Of a DNA stretch of 64,000 bases, positions 1 to 13,720 are shown piece by piece. The stretch comes from Chrysomallon squamiferum (lineage: Eukaryota; Mollusca; Gastropoda; Neomphalida; Peltospiridae). Position numbers and translations under genes: made by a program. The notes beneath the pieces are model-generated. The model saw only the letters and a list, made by a program, of their open reading frames with translations, searched no databases and was not told where the DNA came from. The stretch lies in contig CM022672.1 in assembly GCA_012295275.1 (NCBI GenBank), positions 11,228,904 through 11,292,903 of the forward strand, written 5' to 3'. Every line of letters begins with the position of its first letter. The first letter of the stretch is position 1.

Positions 1-1496
1 ACAGTTGCAGTTTAAATGTAGATCTACAAGGGCATAATAGTTCGTCGGATCTTCTATACTCTGAAAGCAAAATCTTTCATTTAATTATAATTATTAATTA
101 CAATACATAAGTCAGAGGGAGGGGGAACATTGTTATACCTAAAGGACCATTCCATGTTTTTCTTTTGAAAGTTTTCATCAAGACGAGCACTAACTGCGCG
201 CACACACATAGACACTTTATTAGCAGAAGGAATATTGAAATTACCTTTTACCTTGTACTGCTACTTTATGCAGCAAAATCATTTAACGTCATGTTGTTAA
301 TCTTTAAAGTAATTTGTTAGCATGTATAAGGTATTATGCTAATACATATAGAATACCTTTGTAATAATTTGTGACTGGTTAATTTTATTAAAACGTGTTT
401 GAATTTTTCCTTCATTGTTTTATTAACAAGAATGGTGAGAAAACATATGATGAGAAAGTGGATTATATTATAATTATTATCGCCAAACTTATCGTAACTT
501 GAAACTGTTTAACAGTAAAGGAAATGTAAATAATAAAATTATCAGTAATTCAGAGAAAGATGGTTCGGCTCTACGTGCAATTTAATTAAAACCTTTGATC
601 ATATCAGCTATGTTTGAAATAAAAGAACTGCGGACTTATAACTGTTAATGTAAGTTTTAAATACTAATAAATGACTTTCTGCACAGATTAGTCACTAATT
701 TTTTGTTCCCGACATTGAAACGTATTTCATAAACCTGTGTTGTGATAGAAACATCTTATTATTAACATTATAATACAAATTATTTTCTATATTTGTCGGG
801 TACCATCAATAAGCAAGTTGCTGCCCTTTTTCGCAACGTTTGGGTTGTCAAGATAAACAACAGAAATTACTGACGTTTGGCTTCAGTCGAGGGTCAGTCT
901 ATTTTATTATAGATCCGGTATTTCTTTGATGTGGTGAAATAATGTAACTACATTTTAGGTAAAATATAGATATCTTAGTTCGCGATAGCATATTTGTTTA
1001 CAGGTCACAGGTAAAACATTAATATCTGGTGAAAACAAAATTAAATTCATCACTATACTAAGCACAATTTATTACGATGATTATCAGCAGAAGGCTTTAA
1101 AAAGTCGGAGTAAATCAGTAAATTCAGCAATGATTGTCATTATTTTTGATCGTTTTAATGTTTATTACATTATATTCAGTGTATAGCAATTAATTTCAGT
1201 TTACATGTAAATATTGTGCAATCCGATAATAAAAATTAAAATACAGGTCAGCTGAAATCTGATGTTTTTTTATTGGTAAATGCAACTAAACATGGTCAAA
1301 TAAAGTTTTGGGGTGGCGGGGGCGGTTTGGAATGAGGAAAGAATAATTGCTTTTATCAGAAAAATGGAACTTTAGCCAGATTTCTTAAATTGCTCGTAGT
1401 CCATTTAATAAATAAACAAACAAATATTACTACTACTACTACTACTTATTATTATTATTATTTAAATTTATTGATTTATTTGTTTTTATTTTCCAG
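1..1496. other. TEP1 5' flank, no coding gene seen
   Basis: No open frame or RNA gene is recognisable here. The stretch is AT-rich and holds a short purine/G-rich patch near 115-126, a GC-box-like element at 1310-1325 and a TAC/TTA trinucleotide microsatellite at about 1425-1460. A pyrimidine-rich run ending in ttccag at 1491-1496 looks like a 3' splice site, which implies an untranslated first TEP1 exon somewhere upstream. The donor could not be assigned; a cacag|gtaaaa site near 1010 is one candidate. The TEP1 promoter is therefore expected in this stretch or just outside the window. Confidence 0.5.
1310..1325 (+). promoter_or_regulatory. GC-box-like element upstream of TEP1
   Basis: A 16-base run of G with two CG steps (ggggtggcgggggcgg) stands out in otherwise AT-rich flank about 230 bases before the TEP1 start codon. 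It resembles Sp1/KLF binding sites. Function is inferred from composition and position only. Confidence 0.3.
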
Positions 1497-1540
1497 TGTT
1501 GACAAGGGTTGATAAAGTTAAATATTAAATATTTGCCATC
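1497..1540 (+). other. TEP1: TEP1 5'UTR part of first visible exon
   Basis: The stretch between the likely acceptor at 1495-1496 and the ATG at 1541. No upstream ATG lies in it. The ATG is preceded by gccatc, an acceptable metazoan start context. The first coding exon then runs to a gtgaat donor at 1623. Confidence 0.45.
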
Positions 1541-2856
1541 ATGACTGAAAAAGGTAATCTGTCAGTGACATCAAACTCATTGTTGGAAAAATGGTCATTG
1601 CAGACAGGAACAATGAGTACAGGTGAATGCATTTGAATTATTTAATTTTGTTTCAGAAAGAAAAAAATTCAAAACTAAATAAAAAGTAATAGATTTTTTT
1701 TTCTCTTTCAAAAATGCACACTTGCTTTGTTTAATTTTATTTATTAATTGCATTCAAATTTTTTTTTTTTTTTTTTTTTTAATCATAGATTAACTATATC
1801 AGTAAAAAAAAAAAAGTTTAGTTACATGTATTATGATAAAATAATATAGAAATTGTCATTACTGTTATTTTCTAAAATTAATGATAGATGATTATATTGA
1901 AAAATGAATTGTTTTAAATTTTTATTTTAAAAAGAAATAAATGATTTGTTTTGTGAAACATTTGTTTTGAGTATAAATTACAATAATAAATTTTGTTTTT
2001 ATTATTTAATGCCATCTGATTTATTTTATATGATATTTTATATCATAAATGATATTGCAAAGCAGTTACATTTTGCTGTGACTTTTCATTTACTAATATT
2101 TATTTTATTTTTGTTTTTCCTTTTATTTATTAACTTTTTTGCTTTGTTTTTGTTTTTGTAATTATAGGTTTAACAACACATTTACAAACAGGATTAACAA
2201 CAAAATTAACAACAGGTTTTACAACAAGCTCTTTAAGTTCATCACTTTTAGGAGGTACTGGTAAAAAAACTAATGACAAAAAGAGGAAAGGAACTCTGCA
2301 TTCAGTGTTAGAAATAAAGAAAACTAAAGTTTCAAGTGCACTGGATGTGAATATTGTTTCTCAGAAATTTGGAACATCGCTGAGTTTGTTATCTGGGAAT
2401 TTACTGAACACAAACTTGCACACCAGTTTAAAATTATCTTCAACACCACTGTCTTCAAACTTGTCTCTCAAATCATCTTTGTTATCTTCATCATCATTGT
2501 CCAAAAAATCACAGCATGTTGTTGGCTATAAATCCAGTTTCTTAACAGACAGCAGTAGCAGCAGCTCCATTTTGGAAAAAATTGATGACAAAGGTGTTAT
2601 AAAAAGACATTCAGAATTGAGCCATAAACTGCTAAAAACAGCAAAAACAAAAAAAGAAACATGTCCCAAGAAGCAAAAACTGCAAAAAATAAAGTTGTCA
2701 TATAAAGCTTTTGAAATTCCAATTCCTAAATACAGTCTACAGCATGAGTTCAAGAAAGAGACTGGTTTGGAAGTTGAGCCTTTTCTGGCACCAGACAAAG
2801 ACTTTACTGTCAGCAGACGTCTCATGAAACCATTACATGATATTAATGGAATGAAG
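1541..2856 (+). other. TEP1: TEP1 exons 1-2: low-complexity N-terminus
   Basis: Exon 1 is 1541-1622 and exon 2 is 2168-2856, joined through a split glycine codon. Together they give 257 residues rich in Ser, Thr, Leu and Lys. The start of exon 2 has a short imperfect repeat of the form TTxLQTGLTT. Vertebrate TEP1 also has a repetitive N-terminus, but of a different sequence. No folded domain is obvious before the last 60 residues of exon 2 ([20 protein letters not shown]), which lead into the TROVE region. The intron between them (1623-2167) holds poly-T and poly-A runs only. Confidence 0.85.
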
Positions 2857-4549
2857 GTTAGTATGAAAAAAAAAATGTTTAAATCTTGAAATTGCTGTTA
2901 TTTTGAGAAAGATAAAATAAATAGGATAGCTAAGTGTTTAAGACTAATTTGTTTTAAAGAGATAAAGTTATTGTGGGGCAACAGATATAAAAGTTTTGAT
3001 GAATAGCACAGCTTAATTATTTAATTAATCATTTTAGATGTTTTAAACTGAAGAATTAAACATCATAAATACTTGAGCATTCTCAGATGTATTTTTATTT
3101 TGTTTTATCTTTATTTAAACATAAATAAATGAATAATTTAATGAATAAAAATTTTAACCGAAAAATGACTATTTTTTGAATTTGTATATAAAAATAAAAA
3201 AAGATTTAAATAAAGTTGTGAATTTTAATTACATTACCTGTTACCATTTTCTTTTTAAATTATAGCTTGCCTTAATTAATGCAGTCAGTGCATCACTCAT
3301 TTGTCAACCAGACTTTAAGAATGCCAAAGATTCTGCAAGAATTGGTCTTATATCTCTGTCAGAAAATGTAGCTCTGTATGATTCTGAGTTCCTCTTGAAG
3401 GTTTGTTTGCTTTGTTAGCTAAAATTACATCACTCACTGTCCCAGAACAGTCTTTAAAAATAAATACTGTCATACAGAACAGGTACATTTGTAAAATGAT
3501 ACACATATTTGTTCCATAATGGTCTTTCAAAATAAGTAGTCATACAAAATAGATGGCTTTGTCTTTGCAGACATTCAAAGTGGTAAGAATTAAAAAAAAA
3601 GAAAAAAAGATTCTCCAAATGGTCATTGAGTCAATAACATATTTAACTACTGTTGATTCCAGTCATTATTTTTATTTATAAGCACACTGATATTTTGTTA
3701 TTTCTCCAAACTGTCATCAGGTCAAACAAATATTAAACTGCTGTTGATATCAATAATTATTTTTGATGATGTGCACACTGATTTGTTTTGATAATTTTTT
3801 CCTAATTGTCACCAAGTCAAAAAACAAAATTTAACTTTTGTTGAACTAAATAATTATTTTTGATAATATGCACACTGGTTATATAATCTTAATACTCAGT
3901 AGATGAGCAAATTACTAAGAACCTGCACTGATTCCACCTTACTTGGCATCAAATAAACTGTATTTTCATGGTTAATTATTAATATATCTTCCAATGAAAA
4001 TGAACTTTATTTGGGGTAAACAAAATTAATGTTGTTGTTTGACCAAAAAGGTGGCATTTTTAAACAATGACATAAAATAATTCCATTTGAAAATAAAGCC
4101 GAACTTTTCATTTTTAATCTATAATTCAAGTCTTATTGGACATAATGTAGTATTTGCTTTTTTGATTTAAAGACTTTGTGTGATGTGATGAAGAAATATT
4201 ATATTTTTTTTACTTCACAAAATTACTGGAGTTTTTTTAAATTCTTTTTACCATACTTTATTAATTATAAAATTGGTAATTATGTAATGTGACATAGTTT
4301 AATATCACTGATTAAAAATAATAAAAATAATAATAACATTATATTCTTCAAAAAATATTTAGGTGGCTTTGTACACTAGAAAGCAGCTGAACATTCGAAC
4401 TACAGCTAATTTCATTCTTGCTTTGGCTGCCAATATGGTTCAGTGTCGACCTTACTTGAAGAAATATTTTTCTGTTTCTGTCAGTCTTCCTTCTGACTGG
4501 ATTGAAGTTGCTGAAATCTACCAGGTTTGAATAATAAAAAAAGTATATA

Positions 4550-4602
<53 letters not shown>

Positions 4603-5963
4603 AACGTTTCAGAAAATCTCCATTAATATTGCTGCTGTGAATGAATTATCAATTTATATTTTGAGAGAATTTTAAAACAATATTATTTTTTTCTAAGTCT
4701 GTAAAATGTGGATGGTAATTTCTAATTTTGATATTTATTTCTAAATTAAAAAATATTCTAAAAATTTACTTTTAGGCTTTTCATGACCAAAATCTTAAAT
4801 TTGGGTCTCTACCATCAGCATTAAGGAGAGCTATGATTGCAAAATTTCCAGATTTTGACAAATACCAGCTTGGTGAGTAATATTTGTGTGTGTGTGTGGT
4901 ATGGTGTGTGGTTTGGTGAGATGTGTAGTGTGGTGTGGTGTGTGTGGTGTAGTATGATCTGTGGTGTATGGCGTGGTTTGGTATGGTGAGGTATGGTATG
5001 GTATGGTATGGTATGGCATGGCATGGCATGTGTGTGTGTGGTGTATGTTATATGTATTGTGGATATGTGTGCTTTCTGTCTCATATATGTTTTGATGTGT
5101 TTTTTGCATGTTTGTGTTTGCATTTATATATATATATGTCTTCCGTGTTTATATGTTGTGTAGGAAATAAATTGTTAAAATTTAATTGTTATGTTAATAT
5201 TACATAATAAATTTAATTTATTATTATTACATGTTTTCATAATACTGTACATGTACATATAAAGACAAAAACAATAATTATATTAGATATTTGTTTATTC
5301 ACAATTTTGTCATAAAAACATAATGAATTGTGATAAAGCATAATGAATTAAGTGCTCAAATATTGCTACCATCTTCACCTTATTATTATTTAATTTCATA
5401 ATATTTAAAATGGCTTATTGTATCCAGGCTTGAAATTATTGTTTAAACTATTCTGTATCTTGACATTGATGAAACATTTTTTCATTTCTGTGTTAAGCCA
5501 AGTACAACAAAGAAAGTTCAAAAAAGAAAAAGAACAAAAAATCAAAGAAGAAAGATGAAAAAATAGACACAGGCAAGAAATGGAGGAAAACAGACAGACT
5601 GTTAGACAGTGACTCAAGTGATGGAGATGATGATGAAGAAGATGAAGAAGATGATGAAGCTGAAATGACATCAAAGCATAAGGTTTGTAACTTGATTCTG
5701 GAAATGTATAATAAAAAAAACAACAACAAAAAAACAAACAAATGATGCTTCCATTTTTTGTTTAATAAATAATCACATACAGTCAACTCACGTTTTCCAT
5801 GGTTTGGACTTCATGTTATTAACCAGTTGTTGTTTGAAAATACAAAAACAAAATTCTGTACAATAAATTGTATTCTTATGGCAGCATACAGTATCCATGA
5901 ATATTTTAGTTAGTATGATTGACACATTTTAGCAGTTGTTGTTAATACCTATAGGTAGGGTTT

Positions 5964-6003
<40 letters not shown>

Positions 6004-9000
6004 ATCATGTCATTTGTGGTGTGTCCTCAGCACCCATGGCATTTACAAAATTGCACAGTATTACTATTAGACAGTGAGTGAGTACTTAGTAAATTAAAGC
6101 AATTACAAAAGAAATAATATATATATATATATATTATATATTTATAAAATTGATGAAATTGACTATGACTCTTTGTTTTAAATTTTGTATATATGTTGGT
6201 TTTTGTTTTTGGTTTTTCAGGAATCTGATGTACATTATGAAGAAAGCAGTGATTTTGAAGAAGATTTGGAACAGAAAACTTTTACACTGAAGCAGCTAAT
6301 AAGAAAACTTCACATCAGAGAACCAGTTGAACATGTCATGTGTTTGATAGGAAAGAAGTCAGTAGCCTTCATTTTTCCATGTGCCAGAAGTTATAGTTTA
6401 ATTTTATTATTTTTATAGACAGAATATTTATGTTTATTTTTTTTTAAATTATTATTTTAAATCCACACACTCACACACACACACATCCATATATATGTAT
6501 ATATATATATATTTTGTAATCATATGGTATTTTGAAATTTATCTCTGTTTGTGGTTTTTTTTTTTACACAATTTGAAAAGAAAAAAAATAGATTTTAGCA
6601 TAAATCCTTTTTAGGATACAGGAAGAGTTAACCATTCTTCTTCCTGTTTATTATATAACTATGACTTTAAAAAAATATTTATTCCACATAATTTTTGATT
6701 ACTTGTGATTTGATTTAAGCAAATCCTATCATGTTCACATCCTTATGAAAAACTAAACAACATGACCATTCCTTAAATTACTATCATTCACTCACTCTGT
6801 TATGACTTTGTACTGCTGAGAACATTTGATCTAATGTTTAATTCCAGCAAGAGCCTATTGCTAACAATTAGAAACTACATGTCAGAGATAATAAAGATTG
6901 AGAATTTCATACCCAAAATTTGTGTTTAAAAAAACAACTTTCAGCATTTCTGATGACATATATAATGTATTTTTTCAGATATCCAAACACTCCAGAAGAG
7001 TTTTATCAGACATGTCTGCCAGGCATGTGGGAAGAGGAACGTGCTGGAAAAAGAATGAAATTGCCAGTACCAGAGACCTGGGAAACTCAGGTATCCATGA
7101 AAGGCAACAAGGCTTCTGTATGGGAAGATCTCATTGGTAGGTTTCATCTGATGGTTGAGACATTTTGTTAAAGTGAACATTTGGTGGTTAAATAGAAGCT
7201 GCCATATTACATTTTGTATACTTTCAAATTACTATCTTTATTGTTTTATTATGTAGAATTATCTCTGATGGTGTTGTATGACAATTAATGACATGTGAAA
7301 GCTAACATTTTTATTGTGACATTGTTTAATAAAAAGAAATATAAAATACAGTTCTAATAGATTGTGTATCCCTTAATTTTGCAATAATTTACTAGTCTTT
7401 TAGGTTTTGGATTTTGGGGATTTTCTTCTTCTCTTTCTTTCAGTTATCCTCGAAATACAACATAACAAAATATTTGTATTTTGTCAAATTTTCTTTCTTA
7501 CAGATCACAAGAAGCTGCCATTCATGGCTATGTTGCGGAATCTTCGTAATTTGATCAAAGCGGGAATTTCAACGAAACATCACAACAGCATCCTGTCAAG
7601 ACTGACCAATGAGGTTTATTTTTAAATTATTTTTGACAAATATGAATATACACACAAAAAAAAAGTTTAAAAGATTTTAATAATTAATTTTTCGTCTTAT
7701 ATACTACTGTTTCATTTCATAATCCAGTTTTTGTTACAGGCACATATACTTTGTACATTTTTTATTTACAAAAAATAAAATGGAGTGAAAACACCAAATA
7801 TTCAAGTTCAAAAAATGATTTGACCACCCTGTATTTTAAAATTAAAGCAATTAATTCACAAATTACTTTGTTATGTTTTTCCCTCTTTATTTTTGTAACA
7901 ACTCTAATAGAATAATTTGACATTATATGCATCTTTTATTGTTATTTTGTAGAATTTCATTTTAGTATCCATGGTTTTATTTCCTCTTCTTATATACTTT
8001 ATATATTAGTTGATTATAAATGTTTTTAATAATAATAATAATAATAATTTCAAAATCCTTTTTTCAGAGACAAGTTATAAAACAGTTTCCATTCCGATTT
8101 TTCTCTGCATATGAAGTACTGACTCAACTGGAAAAGGATTATGAACAAAATCGTATGTTCTTTTTCAATATGTTTTTACTATGTCCACTTACCTGTATTA
8201 CTGTGAGTGTCTGTGACACATTTCACACTTGGAACTGTAAAAATGTTAAAGAATAGTTCAAATATTTGTATTAAAACAGAATTGCTAAGAATATTCAAAT
8301 TTCTGTGGGTGTCTACTCAACTTTGTATGGTTAATTAGACATTAGTTTTTTTTTCTGTGTGTACATATTATTTGACTTTGATCTAAATTAATACTATTTG
8401 TTTTTAATATTAAAAGTTGTTTAACACAACCATTTCTTAGGATAAAAATCCATTGGCTACTCTTATTAATTATCAGCAGATGTATGTATGTAGTTATCAA
8501 AGATAGGAATATATACCATTTCATTTGATTTACTTAAAAGAAAGAAAAAGGCTAAATATGTTTTTAGTGAAATAGGCAGCAATAAAAAATACTCATGAAC
8601 ATGAATAAAAAGTAACTAAAATAAATTTTTAAGATGTATATTGATGGAACCATAATTGTTGCCTATTTATTTTAGTAAACCTGAATAAATATGTTGCACA
8701 TTTTTTCACTTCTGTATTTTGTTGTTAAGTATATATTATATAAATGTGTAATTTAAATTTATTGATTTAAAAAAAAAAAATAATGAGTTATTTTATTTTA
8801 TTTTATTTCATTTTATTTGACAGAGAAAGATATTATCACTGCTGCTGAGAATGCTGCCATGACATCAGGAATTCAGGGGGTCAAAAGGTCGTGGAGGTGC
8901 AGTTGGGGTTACAGGGAGTACCCGCGGGAGAGGCAGAGGCAGGGGACGAGGTGGCTCTGTGTCTTGGTGGATAATAAAGAAACAAAGGAATAAAACAAAT

Positions 9001-12000
9001 ACAGAGTATGTTTTCTTACTAATGATTATAAAAGAGTTCATAATTCAGTTATTTACAAATTAGATACTGGGGTATATGAAATGTATAGTATTTTATTGTG
9101 TGAATTAATTAAAAATATTATTTTTCAATTTTTTTAAAGTAATCTATATATATAGTATTCTATTTTACTTTGTTTTAATTTGCATTGTTCTGTTTCTACT
9201 CACTCCTACTGCTGCTCCCACTCCCTCTCCCTCTCCCTCTCCCTCTCCCTCTCTCTCCTAATACTATACCTACCAACTCTGACTGTTTTTAGCTTCAACA
9301 AATGTCAGTATTACTTTAATTCATTTCCTTTCTAAATTCTGTATCATATATGTTTGTGTCACCAGGTACATAAAGCATCCTCACACAAAAACTACTCAAG
9401 TTCGATGTCGATTATATCTTTAATTTCTTTGCCTGATCGTACAACATGATAGACAATTATAATACAGTAGTATAAAATAGGCATAGCCCAAATGTCTTTC
9501 TCTCTTGCCAGATCTTCTCTCTCTTGAACTATCTCACACCCCTGACCAATACTGGCAGACCATTACTGTCCTGGGTTCCTTAAGACAGCCCCAGCGACAG
9601 TGTTTACCATATATTAATGTCCCAAGTGTCTTGGAGGAATTTCCAAAGTACTTTAAGTCTAAACATGGACAAATAAACCTCAGACACATTAATGGTGTCT
9701 ATGTATCTTTAGATTATGCTTGGTGCTTTTAGTTCAGTCCCTCACACTTATTTTGTTTTTTAATTTTCAGAGAGGTTCCTTATGACACAAATTTAATACA
9801 GAGGTACCGTAGAGCTCTTGATACAGCTGTTAAAATTGCCACAGTGTATAATGTACAGCCTATCAAAGGTCAGACCATAATTTTTTGTGATGTTGGGAAG
9901 GAAATGGAAATTCCCTGTACTGCAGCAAAAGGATTGGGAAAGCCAAGACAGGTTTGTTATTAACCAAATGAGTTAGAAATAGCTTAAATGCATTCTTCTA
10001 GATTATGTTTTATTTGACTTTTGTCTTTCAAAGTTAATTATTACTAATGTATAGCAACAAAAGTTATTATATAGAGGGTGGTCTTGTTGCTTCTGAAGTT
10101 TTTTGTAATTTGGTTAGAACAAAGTCAGTTCATCAGACACACAATGATATTGTTGTTGCATTGTGAAGGGTTAAATGGTGATGTTCAAAACCTTTGTATT
10201 TTATTAAAATTATTCATTGTGAGAGATGATAGGCTGTCCCTAATAATAATCCAAAAATAAAAAATAAGCTGGAAGTATAAAGAATTTTATTAGACCATTT
10301 ATTTGTACCATCACCTACACTTTAACAGTTAGTCTTACAGTTTTATGAAATAAAATTAGGTGTCCCAGAGTTTAAATTTAACAGGTTTGTTTGGATTATT
10401 GAGATGTTGGCCATATTTAATTTAAATCTTTATGAGTTGTGATCAGGTACTGTACAGTTTTTCTATTTTGATCTTATTATTTTAAGTGAATGTCAAATAA
10501 AACTGTTTTATTTTTTTTAATTCTAAAATTATTGATTTTAATCATTAGATTGCTTTAGAGTACTTTTTATTTTGAGTACATAAAATATTTTTCTTACAAT
10601 TTTTAATAAATCTACATCTTTAAAACAACTAAAACATTTTAATTATTTGCTGATTATGAATTTTAATTATTAGTCTATTATTATTTAAAATCAAATCCAA
10701 TACTTTAAGATGTGGTATAATAAATTTTCAGATGAAAGAAGTTGCAGTCTTGCTTGGTTTGATGTGCAAATATTCCTGTGAAGAATGTGAGCTGATTGTG
10801 TATGATCATGAAAACTTTGCCAGCATTGACATCACCAAAGGAACAATACTGGATAACATGGACACTGTTTTAAACACACCATTGCACATGGTAAGTTTAT
10901 TTCTTAATTATAATTATTAATAAATTTTACTGCAATTTTTTGTTTTTGTTTTTTATCTTATTATTAATTTAATAAATATTGTTCCTTTCCAACCAACCTT
11001 TTTGATCGTAAAATTTTATGTACATCAGACAGGTATATTATATTTGGTTCAAACATTTTGTAATTACTAGTGTAAAACAAACCAAATAATATTTTTTTCA
11101 GAAATGCATCAAAAAATATAAGCTGGATCAAATTCAGTCTCTTAAATCATAAATCTGTAAGAGTATAATCCCTAAAAGAATTTTATTTAATTCCAAGAGA
11201 CCACAAAAAGGATCAATTTGATCCAGTTCAGTCCCATCTATCACAGATTCACATGTCTGAAAATTAAACAATGTTATATTTATTTCAGCGAGGCAACAAA
11301 AAAGAATTGTTCCAAGGAGTTCCTTACCAGATTCTTGTCGATGTACTCAGAGACAGAATTCAGGTAAGATGCTACGTAATGACAGACACAGAGAGCTACA
11401 GCTTTGTGGTTTTAGTGCTAGCTAAAGATATGATACATAACATAAACTCTCCTCATTAGGTATGTTGAGTTATTGTTATAGGTGACTTAGGACTTGTTTG
11501 AAATGGTCAAACTTAGCTTTACATTTATAGTCAAATAAATAAAAGAATTCCTTATATAGGTACGTATTCCACTGGATCAGCTTTTTAAATCTCTTTTTGA
11601 AATGTGTGTTTATTTATTGTACAACTGACAAAATGTAATAAATATAATTGAGTTTGAAACTGGTACTTATTTGTTAATCATTTAAAATTGACAGAATATA
11701 ATAAAAGTAATTCAGTTTGATATTGTATATATTTGTTTAATTTTAAAGTGAACAAAATATCATAAATTAATCATATATATATGTTTATTTTCAAATTTAA
11801 ATAAATATGATAAATATATAACTGAGTTTGTAATTAGTATATATTTGCTTAACCAGACTATGTAAAAAAAAACATTGCTAGAATTTCATGTATATATGTT
11901 ATGGAGTATTTAATTAAATATGGTTTGAGAGAAAACTAAATATTGCAAATCCTTTTATCAGGTGGATAATTTGATTATTCTCAGTGGAGGACTGAACCCA

Positions 12001-12433
12001 GACACTGCAAAAGGTCGAGTGATGTCAGATTTCCTCAAAGTATATCGCAGAATTGTCAATCCCAACATGTTGTATGTCAGTGTGTCTTTTGCAGGCAGAA
12101 ACTGTGGGTTAGTATTAAAAATAACTTTGGCTGCCATGTCTTGTCTAATTATTTAGATATTGTCATGAATTTTATCTAAGTCACACACAGCATAACTATC
12201 CAGGGCCAGAACATTTTGTTATAATGTTTTTTTAAAACCATTATAAATGCAATACTCATTAATCCCTTTTGAAAGAAATAAGATAAATGAATGCATTTTG
12301 AAGAAGTAATTAATAAACTCCTTGTTAAATTGAGATTTTATTTAGTTTCATTTCCATATATCAATAATAATGATAACAATTACAATAAAAAATAATAAAA
12401 AATAAAAAATAAATAATAAAAAATAAAAAATAA

Positions 12434-12483
<50 letters not shown>

Positions 12484-13686
12484 CAATAATAATAAATAAA
12501 TAAAAATTTAACAAAATAAGAGTAATGGTATATATATATTTTTTTAAATTTAGAAATCCTATATAATTTTAAAATAACAAGATATTTTGTTGCTGTAAAA
12601 AATATGTTTATATTTTATACATGATTGTCTTTTTTTTAGATTTACTGAGAGCATCAAACCAGAACATAACAATGACATCTATATTTCAGGATACAGTGAT
12701 CAGATACTTAGGTATATTTCTAAGAATTTCATATTTGTGTTAAGATATAAATATTGTTTTATTATAAAGGAAATATATTACATTAATACAAAATTAGTAA
12801 ATAAAATGATTTTTAAATTGTGTATCTCAAGCAAGAACGAAACGTTTAATGAACACTGACTGAGGAATTATGCTGGATAAAATTGTAAACATTAGGACTA
12901 GGATTAGGTTTAGGATTGAAAATTTTGTGAATATGACCCACATCTGCAAAGAAAGGATTAACAAACTTCTGATTAATAAAGTTACGTATAAAATCAGTTT
13001 TATTTCACCAGATAACCAATTTATTATCTGCCTTGTTATTTGTTTTTAATTTAATATTGAAAGTACTGTAAACTTGTTTATGCTCTATTAATATATTTCA
13101 TGCTTCATAGATTCATTGCTGAGAGGGGAGATGGTGGACAGCTGATGCACGTGGAAAAGATCAATGAAGCATTTAACTTGAAACCTTTGCCTGTCCATGC
13201 TCTGCAGCACATTCCAAAACCTCCAGTGAAAACTGCACCAGCCAGATTACTTCCCTTGACTGTACCAACTCCCAGGTTATTAGCAGTTACAGAAATTATT
13301 AAATGTCTTATTATAATTTTAATTTAATGTTATTGAGGTTCCTACAGATAGTAATTTGTTTTAAATCATAGTGCATTTTGAAGATCCTTTATTTGAAATT
13401 CTGAAATCTGAAATGTTTACCAAGCAGCAGAAATGGTGGTATCTTAATTTTTGGATGGTTTTGCATACATACAAATTTATTTTATGTACAAAATAATCAA
13501 AAAATATTATATTAAAAATGTTGAGTGCTATTTGTATATGCTATATATTAAGTATAAATGGAACTGATATTTAGACTTAGATCCTATTCTCAGGCTATCT
13601 TCTTATATTCTGAAATAGAAACACTTCCAGTCCCAAGTATTATAGATAAAATGTTCTCAACATCTAACAGCACTTTTATAACATAA

Positions 13687-13720
<34 letters not shown>

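Larger units (their letters stand above)
3266..13275 (+). other. TEP1: TEP1 exons 3-17: TROVE RNA-binding and vWA-like region
   Basis: Exons: 3266-3400, 4363-4524, 4776-4872, 5498-5682, 6221-6357, 6979-7136, 7504-7613, 8068-8152, 8824-9005, 9771-9951, 10732-10890, 11289-11363, 11962-12107, 12640-12711, 13111-13275. They encode about residues 258-940. TROVE-like signatures are the [18 protein letters not shown] helix, the motif [16 protein letters not shown], and [17 protein letters not shown], the family hallmark also known from Ro60. From about residue 690 a vWA-like fold follows ([31 protein letters not shown]). TROVE binds structured small RNAs. Two lineage features stand out: a Lys-rich then Asp/Glu-rich insert in exon 6 and an RGG-rich stretch in exon 11, where the frame is broken by one base. 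Confidence 0.92.

Noticed and set aside
1946-2161. 71-codon Phe/Leu-rich open frame before TEP1 exon 2
   Set aside because: It lies in intron 1 directly upstream of the exon 2 acceptor; its hydrophobic run comes from the T-rich intron.
4781-5123. Overlapping His/Thr/Tyr-rich open frames on the minus strand near 4.8-5.1 kb
   Set aside because: They are translations of the TGTG and GGTAT microsatellite in TEP1 intron 5.
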